Assembly: GCA_037201625.1 (NCBI GenBank) | Contig: JBBCGR010000003.1 | Location: 1,984,001-2,048,000 of the forward strand | Source of the DNA: JAMXLO01 sp037201625 | Lineage (GTDB): Bacteria; Pseudomonadota; Alphaproteobacteria; Acetobacterales; Acetobacteraceae | Direction of reading: 5' to 3' | Length of the DNA: 64,000 nucleotides | In this document: positions 35,796-44,166 of the stretch, piece by piece | Layout of the letters: each line of letters starts with the position of its first letter | Position numbering within the stretch: the first letter of the stretch is position 1 | The notes under the pieces: model-generated | The model's database searches: none | What the model was told of the DNA's origin: nothing | The model's input: the letters and a program-made list of their open reading frames with translations, nothing else | Translations under genes and position numbers: made by a program

Positions 35796-36926
35796 TCAGA
35801 GGTAGTGCTCGGCCAGCGGTGCGAAGCCGTTGAACTTCTGGCTGGCATAGGCGGTGACATAGGCGCCGGTCGACAGCAGCTCCACCCGGTCGCCGTGGCG
35901 CAACGCCAGCGGCAGGCGGTAGTTCGATTTCTCGTACATGATGTCGGCGCCGTCGCAGGTCGGACCGGCAATTGCCACCGGCCCCATCGGGCTGCCGTCA
36001 TGCGGCGTCGTGACGCGGTACTTGATCGCCTCGCCCTCGGTCTCGGCCAGGCCGCCGAAGCGGCCGATGTCGAGATACACCCACCGCACCGGATCGTTGC
36101 GGTCGCGCCGGCTGACCAGCACGACCTCCGCGCTGACCAGGCCGGCGTCGCCGACGATGAAGCGTCCCGGCTCGATCAGCATCTCCGGCATGGCGTTGCC
36201 GAAATGCTCGGTCATCGAGGTCATGATGGCGTCGCCGAACTGGTCGATCTCCGGCACCGGATCGCGGTACGTGGTTGGGAATCCGCCGCCCAGGTTCATC
36301 ATGCGCAGGTTCACGCCGGCCTCGGTGAGGTCGGTGAACAGCATGGCCACCTTGGCGATGGCGACCTCATAGGCGCGCGTCGTGGTCTGCTGGCTGCCGA
36401 CATGGAACGACAGGCCGTACGGATCGAGGCCCAGGTCGCCGGCACGCAGCATCAGTTCGCGGGCGAGTTCGACCGTGGTGCCGAACTTGCGGGACAGCGG
36501 CCAGTCGGCGCCCTCGTTCTCGACCAGGATGCGGCAATACACCCGCGATCCTGGCGCGCATTCGGCCAGCTTCTCCAGCTCCTCGGCCGAATCGAAGGCA
36601 TACAGCGAGACGCCGCGGGCGAAGGCGGCGCGGATCGCGGACGACTTCTTGATGGTGTTGCCGAAGCTGATCGCGTCGGGACGGGCCCCCGCGTCGAGGC
36701 AGGCCACGACCTCCTCGAGGCCTGCGGCGTCGAAACTGGAGCCGAGTCGGGCGAGCCGCTCGAGCACCGGGGCCGCCGGATTGGCCTTGACGGCGTAATA
36801 AATCCGCGCGAGCGGCAGCGCATGCTGCAGGGCACGGAAATTGGCCTCTACGCGGTCCACGTCGAGCACCAGGCACGGCGTGGCCGGCTGTTGCTCAGCA
36901 AGAAAGCGGGCGATCTTCGGGGTCAT
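35796..36926 (-). CDS. Ornithine decarboxylase (type III PLP, eukaryotic-like)
   Basis: A 376-residue PLP enzyme converting ornithine to putrescine. PLP Lys47 in YYAVKAN, HVGSQ, the EPGRFIVGDAG phosphate-binding stretch, and the substrate-binding GPTCDGADIM with the catalytic Cys at the dimer interface. A strong AGGAGG lies nine bases before ATG 36926. In alphaproteobacteria such genes can also take lysine, so ornithine/lysine use is open. The frame stays open upstream through the leader, but the leader lacks family character. Confidence 0.93.
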   Translation of the reverse strand: MTPKIARFLAEQQPATPCLVLDVDRVEANFRALQHALPLARIYYAVKANPAAPVLERLARLGSSFDAAGLEEVVACLDAGARPDAISFGNTIKKSSAIRAAFARGVSLYAFDSAEELEKLAECAPGSRVYCRILVENEGADWPLSRKFGTTVELARELMLRAGDLGLDPYGLSFHVGSQQTTTRAYEVAIAKVAMLFTDLTEAGVNLRMMNLGGGFPTTYRDPVPEIDQFGDAIMTSMTEHFGNAMPEMLIEPGRFIVGDAGLVSAEVVLVSRRDRNDPVRWVYLDIGRFGGLAETEGEAIKYRVTTPHDGSPMGPVAIAGPTCDGADIMYEKSNYRLPLALRHGDRVELLSTGAYVTAYASQKFNGFAPLAEHYL

Positions 36927-37233
36927 CGCGCCGGGCCTCCTATGGCTGTACGCCCGCCTGAACGAGGCGGCGGGACGTGAGTTGACGAAACGGTCGAACG
37001 AACCAGCGACCAGAACGATTGCCAGAACGCTTGACGTCGTTGCGTAACCACGAGGGCCAGAGGCACGTGCGTTGCTGCGTGGGGGCGACATAGGACCCCT
37101 CCCCCCGGGGCGCAAGATGAAATCTCGATCAATCCGCAAGAAAGTGTCGCAATCCCAAGATCGCGCCGCCCACAGGGGCATTGCCCTGCCATGATGCCGG
37201 ACGGCCAGATGACTCAGATGACAAGGAGACGGC
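36927..37233 (-). promoter_or_regulatory. Leader of the ornithine decarboxylase gene, candidate speF RNA element
   Basis: About 300 bases without a recognised gene. On the minus strand a hairpin CCCGCC...GGCGGG (36974-36950) lies just before the AGGAGG of the decarboxylase. An in-frame open stretch begins at an ATG near 37091 and reads into the decarboxylase, so a leader peptide is possible. A conserved cis-regulatory RNA (speF) is known upstream of ornithine decarboxylase in alphaproteobacteria; I assign it from position and hairpin only. The part beyond 37150 holds the divergent start of the YihY gene with its AAGGAG (37223-37228). Confidence 0.4.
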
Positions 37234-38229
37234 GTGGACATCGTGCCACCAGCCAGCGGCGCGAAGGCGGCGGTGCCGGACAGCGGAGCGAAGCCGGCGG
37301 CTTCCGACGAAGCCGCCAAACCGCCGGTTCCCGACGCAGGCGCCAAACCGCCGGTTCCCGACGCAGGCGCCAGGCCAGCACCGTCGCGGTGGCGCCTGGT
37401 GGTGGTGGGTGCGCTGCGCGACGCGACGCGCGACCAGGTGGCGCTCGCCGCGGCCGGCTGCGCGTTCTACGCGACGCTGTCGCTGTTCCCGGCGATCAGC
37501 ATGCTGATCTCGGTGTACGGCCTGGCGTTCGACGTCATGTCGGTCGAACAGCAGCTCGAGGTGGTGCGCGACCTGCTGCCGGCGCCGGCCTTCCAACTGA
37601 TCGACGACCGGGTGCACGAACTGGTCAGCCAGCCGACCGACGCCCTCGGGATCAGCCTGATAGTGAGCGTCCTGCTCGCCTGCTGGAGCGCCTCGGCCGG
37701 CGTGAAGTCGGTACTGTCGGCGCTGAACGTCGCCTACGACACCAGCGAACAGCGCAGCATCGTGCGCTTCCAACTGGTGGCGCTCGGCATGACGCTGTGC
37801 GCGGTCGCCGCGGCCGTGGTGGCGATCGCCGTGCTGGTGTTCCTGCCGACCGTCATTTCGTTCCTGTGGCTGTCGGACCACAACGCGGCGCTCATCAGGC
37901 TGCTCAGCACGGGCCTGCTGGTGGTGCTGGTGGGCGGCACGATCGCCCTGCTGTACCGCTACGGGCCGTCGCGTCCGCCGCCGCACAATCTGCAGGTGTT
38001 TCCCGGCGCGCTGCTGGCGACGCTGCTCTGGCTGGTCGCCTCGGTCGGGCTGTCGTTCTACGTGTCGCACATCGCCAGCCTGGGCGCGACCTACGGGCCG
38101 CTCGGCGCGGTGGTCGCCATCATGCTGTGGTTCTACCTCTCGGCCTACGCGGTGCTGCTGGGCGCGGAGGTGAACGCGCAGATCGAGCAGACCGGCGAAG
38201 AGCCCCACGTCATCTCGTCTGGCAAATGA
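37234..38229 (+). CDS. YihY/virulence factor BrkB family membrane protein
   Basis: A 331-residue protein with about six membrane helices starting near residue 70 and the family features FYATLSLFPAISMLIS, SASAGVKSVLSALNVAY and the C-terminal LGATYGPLGAVVAIMLWFY. The family was once called RNase BN; its function is not settled. The GTG start has AAGGAG five bases upstream. The first 50 residues are a Pro/Ala-rich tail containing two exact copies of AKPPVPDAG (27-bp tandem repeat, 37315-37368). Confidence 0.88.
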   Translation: MDIVPPASGAKAAVPDSGAKPAASDEAAKPPVPDAGAKPPVPDAGARPAPSRWRLVVVGALRDATRDQVALAAAGCAFYATLSLFPAISMLISVYGLAFDVMSVEQQLEVVRDLLPAPAFQLIDDRVHELVSQPTDALGISLIVSVLLACWSASAGVKSVLSALNVAYDTSEQRSIVRFQLVALGMTLCAVAAAVVAIAVLVFLPTVISFLWLSDHNAALIRLLSTGLLVVLVGGTIALLYRYGPSRPPPHNLQVFPGALLATLLWLVASVGLSFYVSHIASLGATYGPLGAVVAIMLWFYLSAYAVLLGAEVNAQIEQTGEEPHVISSGK

Positions 38230-38282
38230 CGCGGCCGCCTGTTACCTGACCAGCGAACGCCTGCAGCGAGGAAGCGCGGCCA

Positions 38283-39836
38283 ATGGCCCAATGGGACGAC
38301 GGCTACGTCACCGACGTGGTCTACACGAGCAACTTCTACCGCGAGATCACGCCGACCTGGCTGGCCATGACGAGCCTCCTGCTGGGGCACCGGCCACCCG
38401 ACCTGACGCAGCCGTTCACCTATGCCGACCTGGGCTGCGGCAACGGCTTCACGACGCTGGTGGTGGCCGCGTCATGTCCGCACGCGCAGGTCTGGGGATT
38501 CGACTTCAATCCCGCCCATATCGAGTTCGCCACCAACCTGGCGGCGCGGGCCGGCCTGACCAACGTGCGGTTCATGGAAAGCTCGTTCGCGGAGCTCGAC
38601 TCGCTGCCGGACGGCACGCTGCCGGATTTCGACTTCATGGTCTCGCACGGCGTGCTGAGCTGGATCTCGGCGGAGAATCGCCGCCACCTCATGGGCACGC
38701 TGACCAAGCGGCTGAAGCCGGGCGGGCTGGTCTATCTGAGCTACAATGTCGCCACCGGCTGGACCGCGATGGTGCCGGTGCGGCGGCTGATGCGCATGCT
38801 GACGGCGGCCAGTCCCGAGCGGACCGATGTCGCCGTGCCCGCCGTGCTCGACTACGTCGACCGGCTGAAGCAGGCCGGGGCACTCTTCTTCCAGGCCAAC
38901 CCGGCGATCGAGAACCGGCTGAACGACCTGCGCAAGCAGGAGCCGCGCTACCTGGCGCACGAATACATGAACCAGGATTGGAACCCGCTGATGTTCGCCG
39001 ACGTGGCGACGGAGCTGATGGAGGCGAAATGCCGCTTCATCGGCAGCGCCACTTTGGCCGAGAACATCGACACCGTGTCGGTGCCGGCGAATGTCGCGCC
39101 GCTGCTGGGCGAGACGCGCGACCCATTGCTGCGCGAGACGCTGCGTGACCTCGGGTGTGGCCAGGCGTTCCGCCGCGACCTGTACCGCAAGGGCATGGCG
39201 CCGATGCCCGCCGCCGAACAGCAGGTGCTGCTGGAGAACCTCACGATCGTCGGGCTCGGTCTGCCGGTGCCCGAGACCGGCCCTGCCTTCGCCACGCCGA
39301 TCGGCAGCGTGACGGGACGCCAGGAGGTCTACCAGCCGCTGCTGTCGATGCTCGAGGCCGGCCCCATGAGTGTGCGCCAGGCACGGGAATCGCCGTCCTT
39401 TGCCGGTCGTCCGCTGGTCGAGTTGATGCAGGCGTTCACCTTGCTGGTGGCGGGCGGCTACGCGCATCCGATGCTGCCGGGAGGCGGCACGGCCGCCGGG
39501 CACGAGGCGGCGCGGCGGCTGAACCTGGCGATCGCGCAGGCGAACGCCAATGCGGCCGACCTGCCGCGGCTGTCCGCCCCGGCGATCGGCTCGGCGATCG
39601 GGGCGGACATCCTGGAGACGATGCTGGTGGGCGAGTTGCTGGCTGGGAAGCCGGCGGAGGTGGGTCCGCTGGCGAGCGAGATCCTGGTGCTGCTGGGGCG
39701 CAGCGGGCGCAGCGTGCAGCGCGACGGCAAGCCGGTGACCGATCCGGCGGAGACCATGCGGATCGTGACCGAGGCGGTGACCGGGATGCTGGCGCGGCGC
39801 GTGCCGATCCTGCGGCGCCTGGGGATCGTCGGGTGA
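38283..39836 (+). CDS. SAM-dependent methyltransferase with methyltransferase regulatory domain
   Basis: A 517-residue protein: class I methyltransferase domain (motif I YADLGCGNGFTTLVV at about 46-60, acidic loop GFDFNP, LKPGGLVYLSYN) followed by a regulatory domain (about 220-300, including EYMNQDWNPLMFADV) and a helical C-terminal region with a winged-helix look. This is the architecture of the methyltransferase-regulatory-domain family, which often sits near surface polysaccharide genes. Substrate unknown. It lies directly upstream of a cluster of inverted repeats. Confidence 0.82.
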   Translation: MAQWDDGYVTDVVYTSNFYREITPTWLAMTSLLLGHRPPDLTQPFTYADLGCGNGFTTLVVAASCPHAQVWGFDFNPAHIEFATNLAARAGLTNVRFMESSFAELDSLPDGTLPDFDFMVSHGVLSWISAENRRHLMGTLTKRLKPGGLVYLSYNVATGWTAMVPVRRLMRMLTAASPERTDVAVPAVLDYVDRLKQAGALFFQANPAIENRLNDLRKQEPRYLAHEYMNQDWNPLMFADVATELMEAKCRFIGSATLAENIDTVSVPANVAPLLGETRDPLLRETLRDLGCGQAFRRDLYRKGMAPMPAAEQQVLLENLTIVGLGLPVPETGPAFATPIGSVTGRQEVYQPLLSMLEAGPMSVRQARESPSFAGRPLVELMQAFTLLVAGGYAHPMLPGGGTAAGHEAARRLNLAIAQANANAADLPRLSAPAIGSAIGADILETMLVGELLAGKPAEVGPLASEILVLLGRSGRSVQRDGKPVTDPAETMRIVTEAVTGMLARRVPILRRLGIVG

Positions 39837-39837
39837 C

Positions 39838-39890
39838 GAGAGCGTGATCCGTACAGGTGGGGAATCACCGGAGCGGTGAATCACGCTCTC
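39838..39890. repeat. Compound inverted repeat after the methyltransferase gene
   Basis: Outer arms GAGAGCGTGAT (39838-39848) and ATCACGCTCTC (39880-39890) enclose an inner hairpin AATCACCG-GAG-CGGTGAAT. It starts one base after the stop codon and may act as a terminator, although it has no T run. It looks like a dispersed palindromic repeat. Confidence 0.6.
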
Positions 39891-39900
39891 AGACAACGAG

Positions 39901-39944
39901 CTAGAGCGGATTCCGTGAGCCTGCATGAACAGAATCTGCTCTAG
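39901..39944. repeat. Inverted repeat with CTAG ends
   Basis: CTAGAGCGGATTC (39901-39913) and GAATCTGCTCTAG (39932-39944) are near-perfect inverted arms around an 18-base spacer. The right-hand CTAG is shared with the next element, suggesting that the next element inserted into this one. Confidence 0.6.
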
Positions 39945-40096
39945 CAGGCTGCTGAAGAACGCCTTTCGGCCGCCGCCCGGGATATATTGATTCGCGCGTG
40001 ATGCTCGGCGCGAAACGGTGATGCGCCTACGAAGAGTCTGCGATTCATTTCTGTCACTCGTTGCCTGCCCGCCGGACTTTTTCAGCAGCCTGCTAG
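39941..40096. mobile_element. Probable MITE-like element with 16-bp terminal inverted repeats
   Basis: The ends GCAGGCTGCTGAAGAA (39944-39959) and TTTTTCAGCAGCCTGC (40078-40093) are inverted repeats with one mismatch, bounded on both sides by CTAG (39941-39944 and 40093-40096), which could be a target duplication. The 156-bp body has no transposase frame. Ends of this GCAGGCTGCTGAA type occur in IS-related elements, so it is probably a non-autonomous derivative. The right CTAG supplies the stop codon of the beta-propeller gene. Confidence 0.6.
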
Positions 40097-41100
40097 GGGC
40101 GCTGGTGCCGCTGTGCCAGCGCGTGTTTGGCAGCCTCGTAGTAGGCGCGCGCGAGGGATAGCGGGTCCGGCCTGATCAGCCGGTCCGGCGCGGGCGCGAT
40201 CGCTCCCGCGCCGGAGAATGCCAGGAGCTCGTAGATCTCGAACCCCGCGATGAGGGGGATGTGCATCGCCCGCCTGGCGAGGCTCCACTCATCGAGCTCA
40301 TGGATCGCCGGCGGTTCCGCGACCGCCTGCCAGAACTGCCTGCCGGGCGGCGCTACGGGGTTCTTGCGGGAGATGACGCGCCCGGCACTGCTGGCCACGA
40401 ACAGGGCGCCATTGGCGGTGGCGATGCCACGGGGAAATCCGGAGAGTGCCTGCTGCCCGGTGACGCCGGTATGATCGAAACGGATGATGCGCCGGCCGTC
40501 GCTGTCGAGGATCAGGTAGCCGCTGCCGTTCGGCGTCAGCGAATGCGGCTGCGTCAGTCCGCCCAAGACCACCTGCCGATGCGTCGCATTGATCACGCCA
40601 CCGCCCATCGCGCCGGCGATGACGCGCTCGGGGTAGTGGCAGCAGACCAGCAGGTCCGCGCCGTCGAAGCAGGCGGAGTTCAGGTGGACCGGACTGTCGA
40701 ACGTGCAGAGCGTCGTGACCCCGCTGCTGGCGACTTCGTGGCGATCGATATCGACCCGCAGGACCGACTGCGCCGCGGTGGAGCAGACGAGCAGGGCGGA
40801 TTCCATGCCGTGGAGGGAGTGGATATCCTTGAACTGGGGGTGGGTGATGGTCGCGACATGGGCGAGCGCCCGGTCGAGGACCAGGATGCGCGGTGCATCG
40901 CTGGATTGGACGGCGGCATAGATGCGGTCACCGACGCAGGCCAGGCCGGTCAGTCCGCCATCGCCGGGCAATCCCAGAACATCGGACAGGTCAACCAAGT
41001 ATTCATCGGCGCCGCACGCGTACCAGAGCGTAAAGGGCACGGCATTCGGAGTGGTGTTGCAGACGGTGGCGAGCAGGGCGATGTCGTCAGGAAGTTTCAT
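40093..41100 (-). CDS. Beta-propeller-like protein of unknown function (possibly 3'-truncated)
   Basis: A 335-residue protein with repeating beta-blade patterns: LTGLACVGDRIYAAVQ, FKDIHSLHGMESALLVCS, LNSACFDGADLLVCCHY, QPHSLTPNGSGYLILDSDGR, GFPRGIATANGALFVASSAG. This resembles NHL/SMP-type propellers often found beside glycosyltransferase genes. Start at ATG 41100 gives room for the divergent GT61 gene; a longer in-frame form would overlap it. Its TAG stop is formed by the CTAG border of the neighbouring repeat element, so the natural C-terminus may have been cut. Confidence 0.6.
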   Translation of the reverse strand: MKLPDDIALLATVCNTTPNAVPFTLWYACGADEYLVDLSDVLGLPGDGGLTGLACVGDRIYAAVQSSDAPRILVLDRALAHVATITHPQFKDIHSLHGMESALLVCSTAAQSVLRVDIDRHEVASSGVTTLCTFDSPVHLNSACFDGADLLVCCHYPERVIAGAMGGGVINATHRQVVLGGLTQPHSLTPNGSGYLILDSDGRRIIRFDHTGVTGQQALSGFPRGIATANGALFVASSAGRVISRKNPVAPPGRQFWQAVAEPPAIHELDEWSLARRAMHIPLIAGFEIYELLAFSGAGAIAPAPDRLIRPDPLSLARAYYEAAKHALAQRHQRP

Positions 41101-41172
41101 CTGCAGCCGATCGAGGCCAGGTATTGCGGGTGATCCGGACGGCGCCGTCGCTCTCGACTGCACGGTGGTTCT

Positions 41173-42297
41173 ATGGATATCGTCCGTCGCGTGCAAGCCG
41201 TGCGGACCGCCGCCGGCTGCACGCCGACACCACGGCCGGTGGATCGAACCCTGTCAGACAGCCGCCTGCGACCCATGCCTGGACGGCTGCATTTCCTGAA
41301 CTACCCGCAGGTGCCCGCCGTCGACCGGCTGGTCCACGACATGCCGCCCGCGCTGGAGCATCACACCGGCTGTATCGCGACGCCCCGCCGGCACTTGCCA
41401 GGTTCGCAGTTCACCGGCTGCCTCTACGCGAATGACGGTCGCCTGGTGCGGCTGTCGCAGCGGCCATCGTCGGGGGCCGCCTTCCAGCCGGTCGATCCGG
41501 CGATCATCGAAGCCGGCTCGGTGCCGGCCTCGGTGGAAACGGCGCGGTCGATCTACCTGGGCAACTTCTTTCTGCACTTCGGCCATTTCCTCCTGGAATC
41601 GTTGTCCAGGCTCTGGGCCGTGGAGAGCCTGGGACAGTCGTTCGAGGCCTACTACTTCCACGCCTGGGAGGGCACGCCGGACCGGCGTTGGCTGGACATC
41701 GAGTTCGTCGCCACCTGCCTTGCGGCACTCGGCATCCCGGCCGAGCGCGTGCGGTTCATCCCGGAGTCGGGGCTGGTGCTCGCGGACTGTGTCGTGCCGC
41801 AGCAACTGTTCGAGGTGAACCGGCACGCCTCCCGGCGGTTCGGCGGCTTGCTGAGCGAGATCACCGACCGGGCCAGGGCCGCGCCGTCGGCCGGCCTCGG
41901 GGCACCCGCGGAGCGCGTCTACCTGTCGCGCGTGCGCCAGACGCGCAGGGCCGAGAACGAGGACGCCATCGAGCGGATCTTCCAGGAGGCCGGCTTCGAT
42001 ATTGTCATCCCGGAGGAGTTGCCGTTCCTGCGGCAGGTAGCCATCGCGGCCGGTGCGCGCATGCTGGCCGGCTGTGCCGGCTCCAACATGCATCTTGCGG
42101 CGTTCGCCGAGCGCGCCGTCATCGTGTCGCTGGATCACCGTCTGGTTCGCAACCAGCTTATCCTGGACGCGCTGCGGGAGCATGACGCGTACCATGTGTG
42201 GGTGCCCCAGGGGCAGCCGGGCCGTGACCGCTGGATCGTTGACGAGGCGCTGGTAGGCGCGGCACTCGCCCAGGTGCTGGGGCCGACGCACGCTTAG
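41173..42297 (+). CDS. Glycosyltransferase family 61 protein
   Basis: A 374-residue protein with the GT61 (DUF563) signature YLGNFFLHFGHFLLESLSRLW, then RVYLSRVRQTRRAENE and the C-terminal AGARMLAGCAGSNMHLAAFAE. GT61 enzymes transfer pentoses or GlcNAc to glycans; in bacteria they occur in exopolysaccharide or capsule loci. The first 35 residues are weakly conserved, so the true start could be at the internal ATG near residue 35 (about 41275). It is divergent from the propeller gene. Confidence 0.82.
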   Translation: MDIVRRVQAVRTAAGCTPTPRPVDRTLSDSRLRPMPGRLHFLNYPQVPAVDRLVHDMPPALEHHTGCIATPRRHLPGSQFTGCLYANDGRLVRLSQRPSSGAAFQPVDPAIIEAGSVPASVETARSIYLGNFFLHFGHFLLESLSRLWAVESLGQSFEAYYFHAWEGTPDRRWLDIEFVATCLAALGIPAERVRFIPESGLVLADCVVPQQLFEVNRHASRRFGGLLSEITDRARAAPSAGLGAPAERVYLSRVRQTRRAENEDAIERIFQEAGFDIVIPEELPFLRQVAIAAGARMLAGCAGSNMHLAAFAERAVIVSLDHRLVRNQLILDALREHDAYHVWVPQGQPGRDRWIVDEALVGAALAQVLGPTHA

Positions 42298-42345
42298 CGT
42301 TCGGCCGCGGCGGGGATGCGCGCGGCATGCAGCCGTAGGTTGGCC

Positions 42346-42390
42346 ACAAAAAAGATGCGGGCCGCTTGCGCGACCCGCATCTTTGCTTGC
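42346..42390 (-). terminator. Rho-independent terminator of the PEP-CTERM gene
   Basis: AAAGATGCGGG (42352-42362) pairs with CCCGCATCTTT (42375-42385), an 11-bp perfect stem. On the minus strand the stem is followed by a run of six T, so it ends the PEP-CTERM gene transcript; it may also stop reads from the convergent GT61 gene. Confidence 0.85.
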
Positions 42391-42438
42391 TCTCGGAAGA
42401 CCCAGGCAGTGTGGCCTGCCTGGGGTCGATGGCGATAT

Positions 42439-43170
42439 TCAGGTGCGACGGCGGCGGACGAAGCCCAGGCCGGCGAGGCTGAAGCCGAGGATTGCCAGCG
42501 TGGCGGGCTCGGGGGTCGAGACGGACACCTCGAAGACGCGCATACCGGGCGCCAGGCTGCTCGGGCCACCGCCGGTGACGACCGAGTACTGGCCGAACGC
42601 GGTCTGGGTGAAGTCGAACTGGCCGGTCGTGCCGACGCCGGCCAGGTACGCCGCGACGTCGAACGCCAGCTTCGCGCTGCTGTTGGTGCTGGTGAAGCCC
42701 AGCCAGTATTCGCCGGCCGTGACCGGCACGGAGACGTTCAGCCCAACCACCGAGGCGCTCTGGCCCACGCCGGTCCCACCTGCCGTCACAAGCTGCGAGT
42801 CCAGGATCGTCCCGAGGGACGTCGCGCCGGTGAAGGCGAAGCTGGCGCCGGTCAGGCCGTTGTTCTGGGGCGTGCCGGCGACGCCGGTGCTGCCGCCGAC
42901 GTTGGGCACCAGCCACACCGTGACCGAACCACCGTCCAGCGGGTTGTTGGCGTTCATCAGCATCTGGATGTTGCGGATGGTCGTCGCCGTCGGGGCATAG
43001 AACGACACCGCGAGAGGCCCAGCGGCCGGCGCGATGGCCGTCGCGCTGATCTGGTTGACACCAGTGACCTGGGTGATCGGATGAATCGTGTTGTAGAGAA
43101 CAGTTGCGCTCGCCGGTGTCGCCAGCAGCGCTACTGCCGCTCCGGCAAGCAGTGCATACGTCTTAATCAT
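42439..43170 (-). CDS. PEP-CTERM sorting domain protein
   Basis: A 243-residue secreted protein: signal peptide (cleavage near ASA, residue 22), a Thr/Gly/Val-rich beta-sandwich-like body, and a C-terminal tripartite anchor STPEPATLAILGFSLAGL plus an RRRR tail, the PEP-CTERM signal recognised by exosortase. Such proteins are surface or extracellular and usually belong with exopolysaccharide genes. No exosortase (EpsH) gene lies in the window. Start ATG 43170 places the signal peptide correctly. Confidence 0.88.
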   Translation of the reverse strand: MIKTYALLAGAAVALLATPASATVLYNTIHPITQVTGVNQISATAIAPAAGPLAVSFYAPTATTIRNIQMLMNANNPLDGGSVTVWLVPNVGGSTGVAGTPQNNGLTGASFAFTGATSLGTILDSQLVTAGGTGVGQSASVVGLNVSVPVTAGEYWLGFTSTNSSAKLAFDVAAYLAGVGTTGQFDFTQTAFGQYSVVTGGGPSSLAPGMRVFEVSVSTPEPATLAILGFSLAGLGFVRRRRT

Positions 43171-43415
43171 CGACCCTGAACCCCTGTCATCTCGTGCCAC
43201 TCACCCACTAGGTAAGCAATCGCTGTGCCAGGCACAAAAACAGCGTCTTTCCAGTGCGTTGATCTGGACCGGGTAGCCCCTCCGCGCCGCACTGTAAAAT
43301 TTGCCGACAAGGAGACCATGATTCCTGCTGGAGTCCGCCCGGATGTCCTCCGCCGCCCGGGAAATGCTATACGCCTCCGCCGGGACCACCCGCTTCAGAG
43401 TAGGCATTTGAGTCG

Positions 43416-44126
43416 ATGTACTGGTGCCTGGGCATGCGCAGCAGCGGTTCGACGTGGATCTTCAACGTTGTCCGCAAGATAGCGACCGTCCTTGCACCGC
43501 AGTGCACGATCGTCGGACCCTATGTCGAACGCGGCGCCGAGTTGCCCGATGCGACCGACCCTGCCGAACTCATCATCGTGAAGTCGCACGCCACCGATCA
43601 GGCGGCGGCCGATGCATTGGGCGGCCGCGCACGGACCATCTGGATCTCCATCCGCGATCCGCGCGATTGCATTGCCTCGCTCATGCAGTACCACGACCTC
43701 CGGTTCGATGCGGCGCTCGGGCAGGTGGTGCGGGATGCCCGGTTCTGCATGCAGTTCATCGCCCACCCGCGGGCACGCCTGTTCCGCTACGAGGCCGGGT
43801 TTGCCGACCGGCCCGCGACGATCGACCGCATCGCCGCCGGCTTCGACGGGACGCTCGCGGCGGCGGACCGGGACCGGATCTTCAGCGAAACCCGCCGCCC
43901 GGCGATCGAAGCTTTCATCCAGGGGCTCGATCAACTGCCTCGCGCGCTGCGCCCCACCTCCCACGACCTGGTCGACCCCGTCACCAAGTGGCACCGCCAC
44001 CACGCGAACCGCACCGGCGAGGTCGGCCGGTGGCGCCGGACACTCGAGCCGAGGCAGGCCGCCGAGATCGAGCATCGGCTCGGCGACTGGATGAATTCCC
44101 TGGGCTACGACACGCCGTCGATCTGA
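43416..44126 (+). CDS. Sulfotransferase-like protein
   Basis: A 236-residue protein with a PAPS-binding pattern: GMRSSGSTWIFNVV near the N-terminus (5'-phosphosulfate loop) and IWISIRDPRDCIASLM (3'-phosphate loop, about residues 75-90). It would transfer sulfate from PAPS to an acceptor, here probably a surface glycan or lipid given the neighbours, which is inference. No acceptor-specific feature is visible. The 245 bases upstream show no other gene. Confidence 0.75.
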   Translation: MYWCLGMRSSGSTWIFNVVRKIATVLAPQCTIVGPYVERGAELPDATDPAELIIVKSHATDQAAADALGGRARTIWISIRDPRDCIASLMQYHDLRFDAALGQVVRDARFCMQFIAHPRARLFRYEAGFADRPATIDRIAAGFDGTLAAADRDRIFSETRRPAIEAFIQGLDQLPRALRPTSHDLVDPVTKWHRHHANRTGEVGRWRRTLEPRQAAEIEHRLGDWMNSLGYDTPSI

Positions 44127-44166
44127 CGCCTGCGCTCGGCGCGCACGCCGTCAGGCCAGCACGCCG

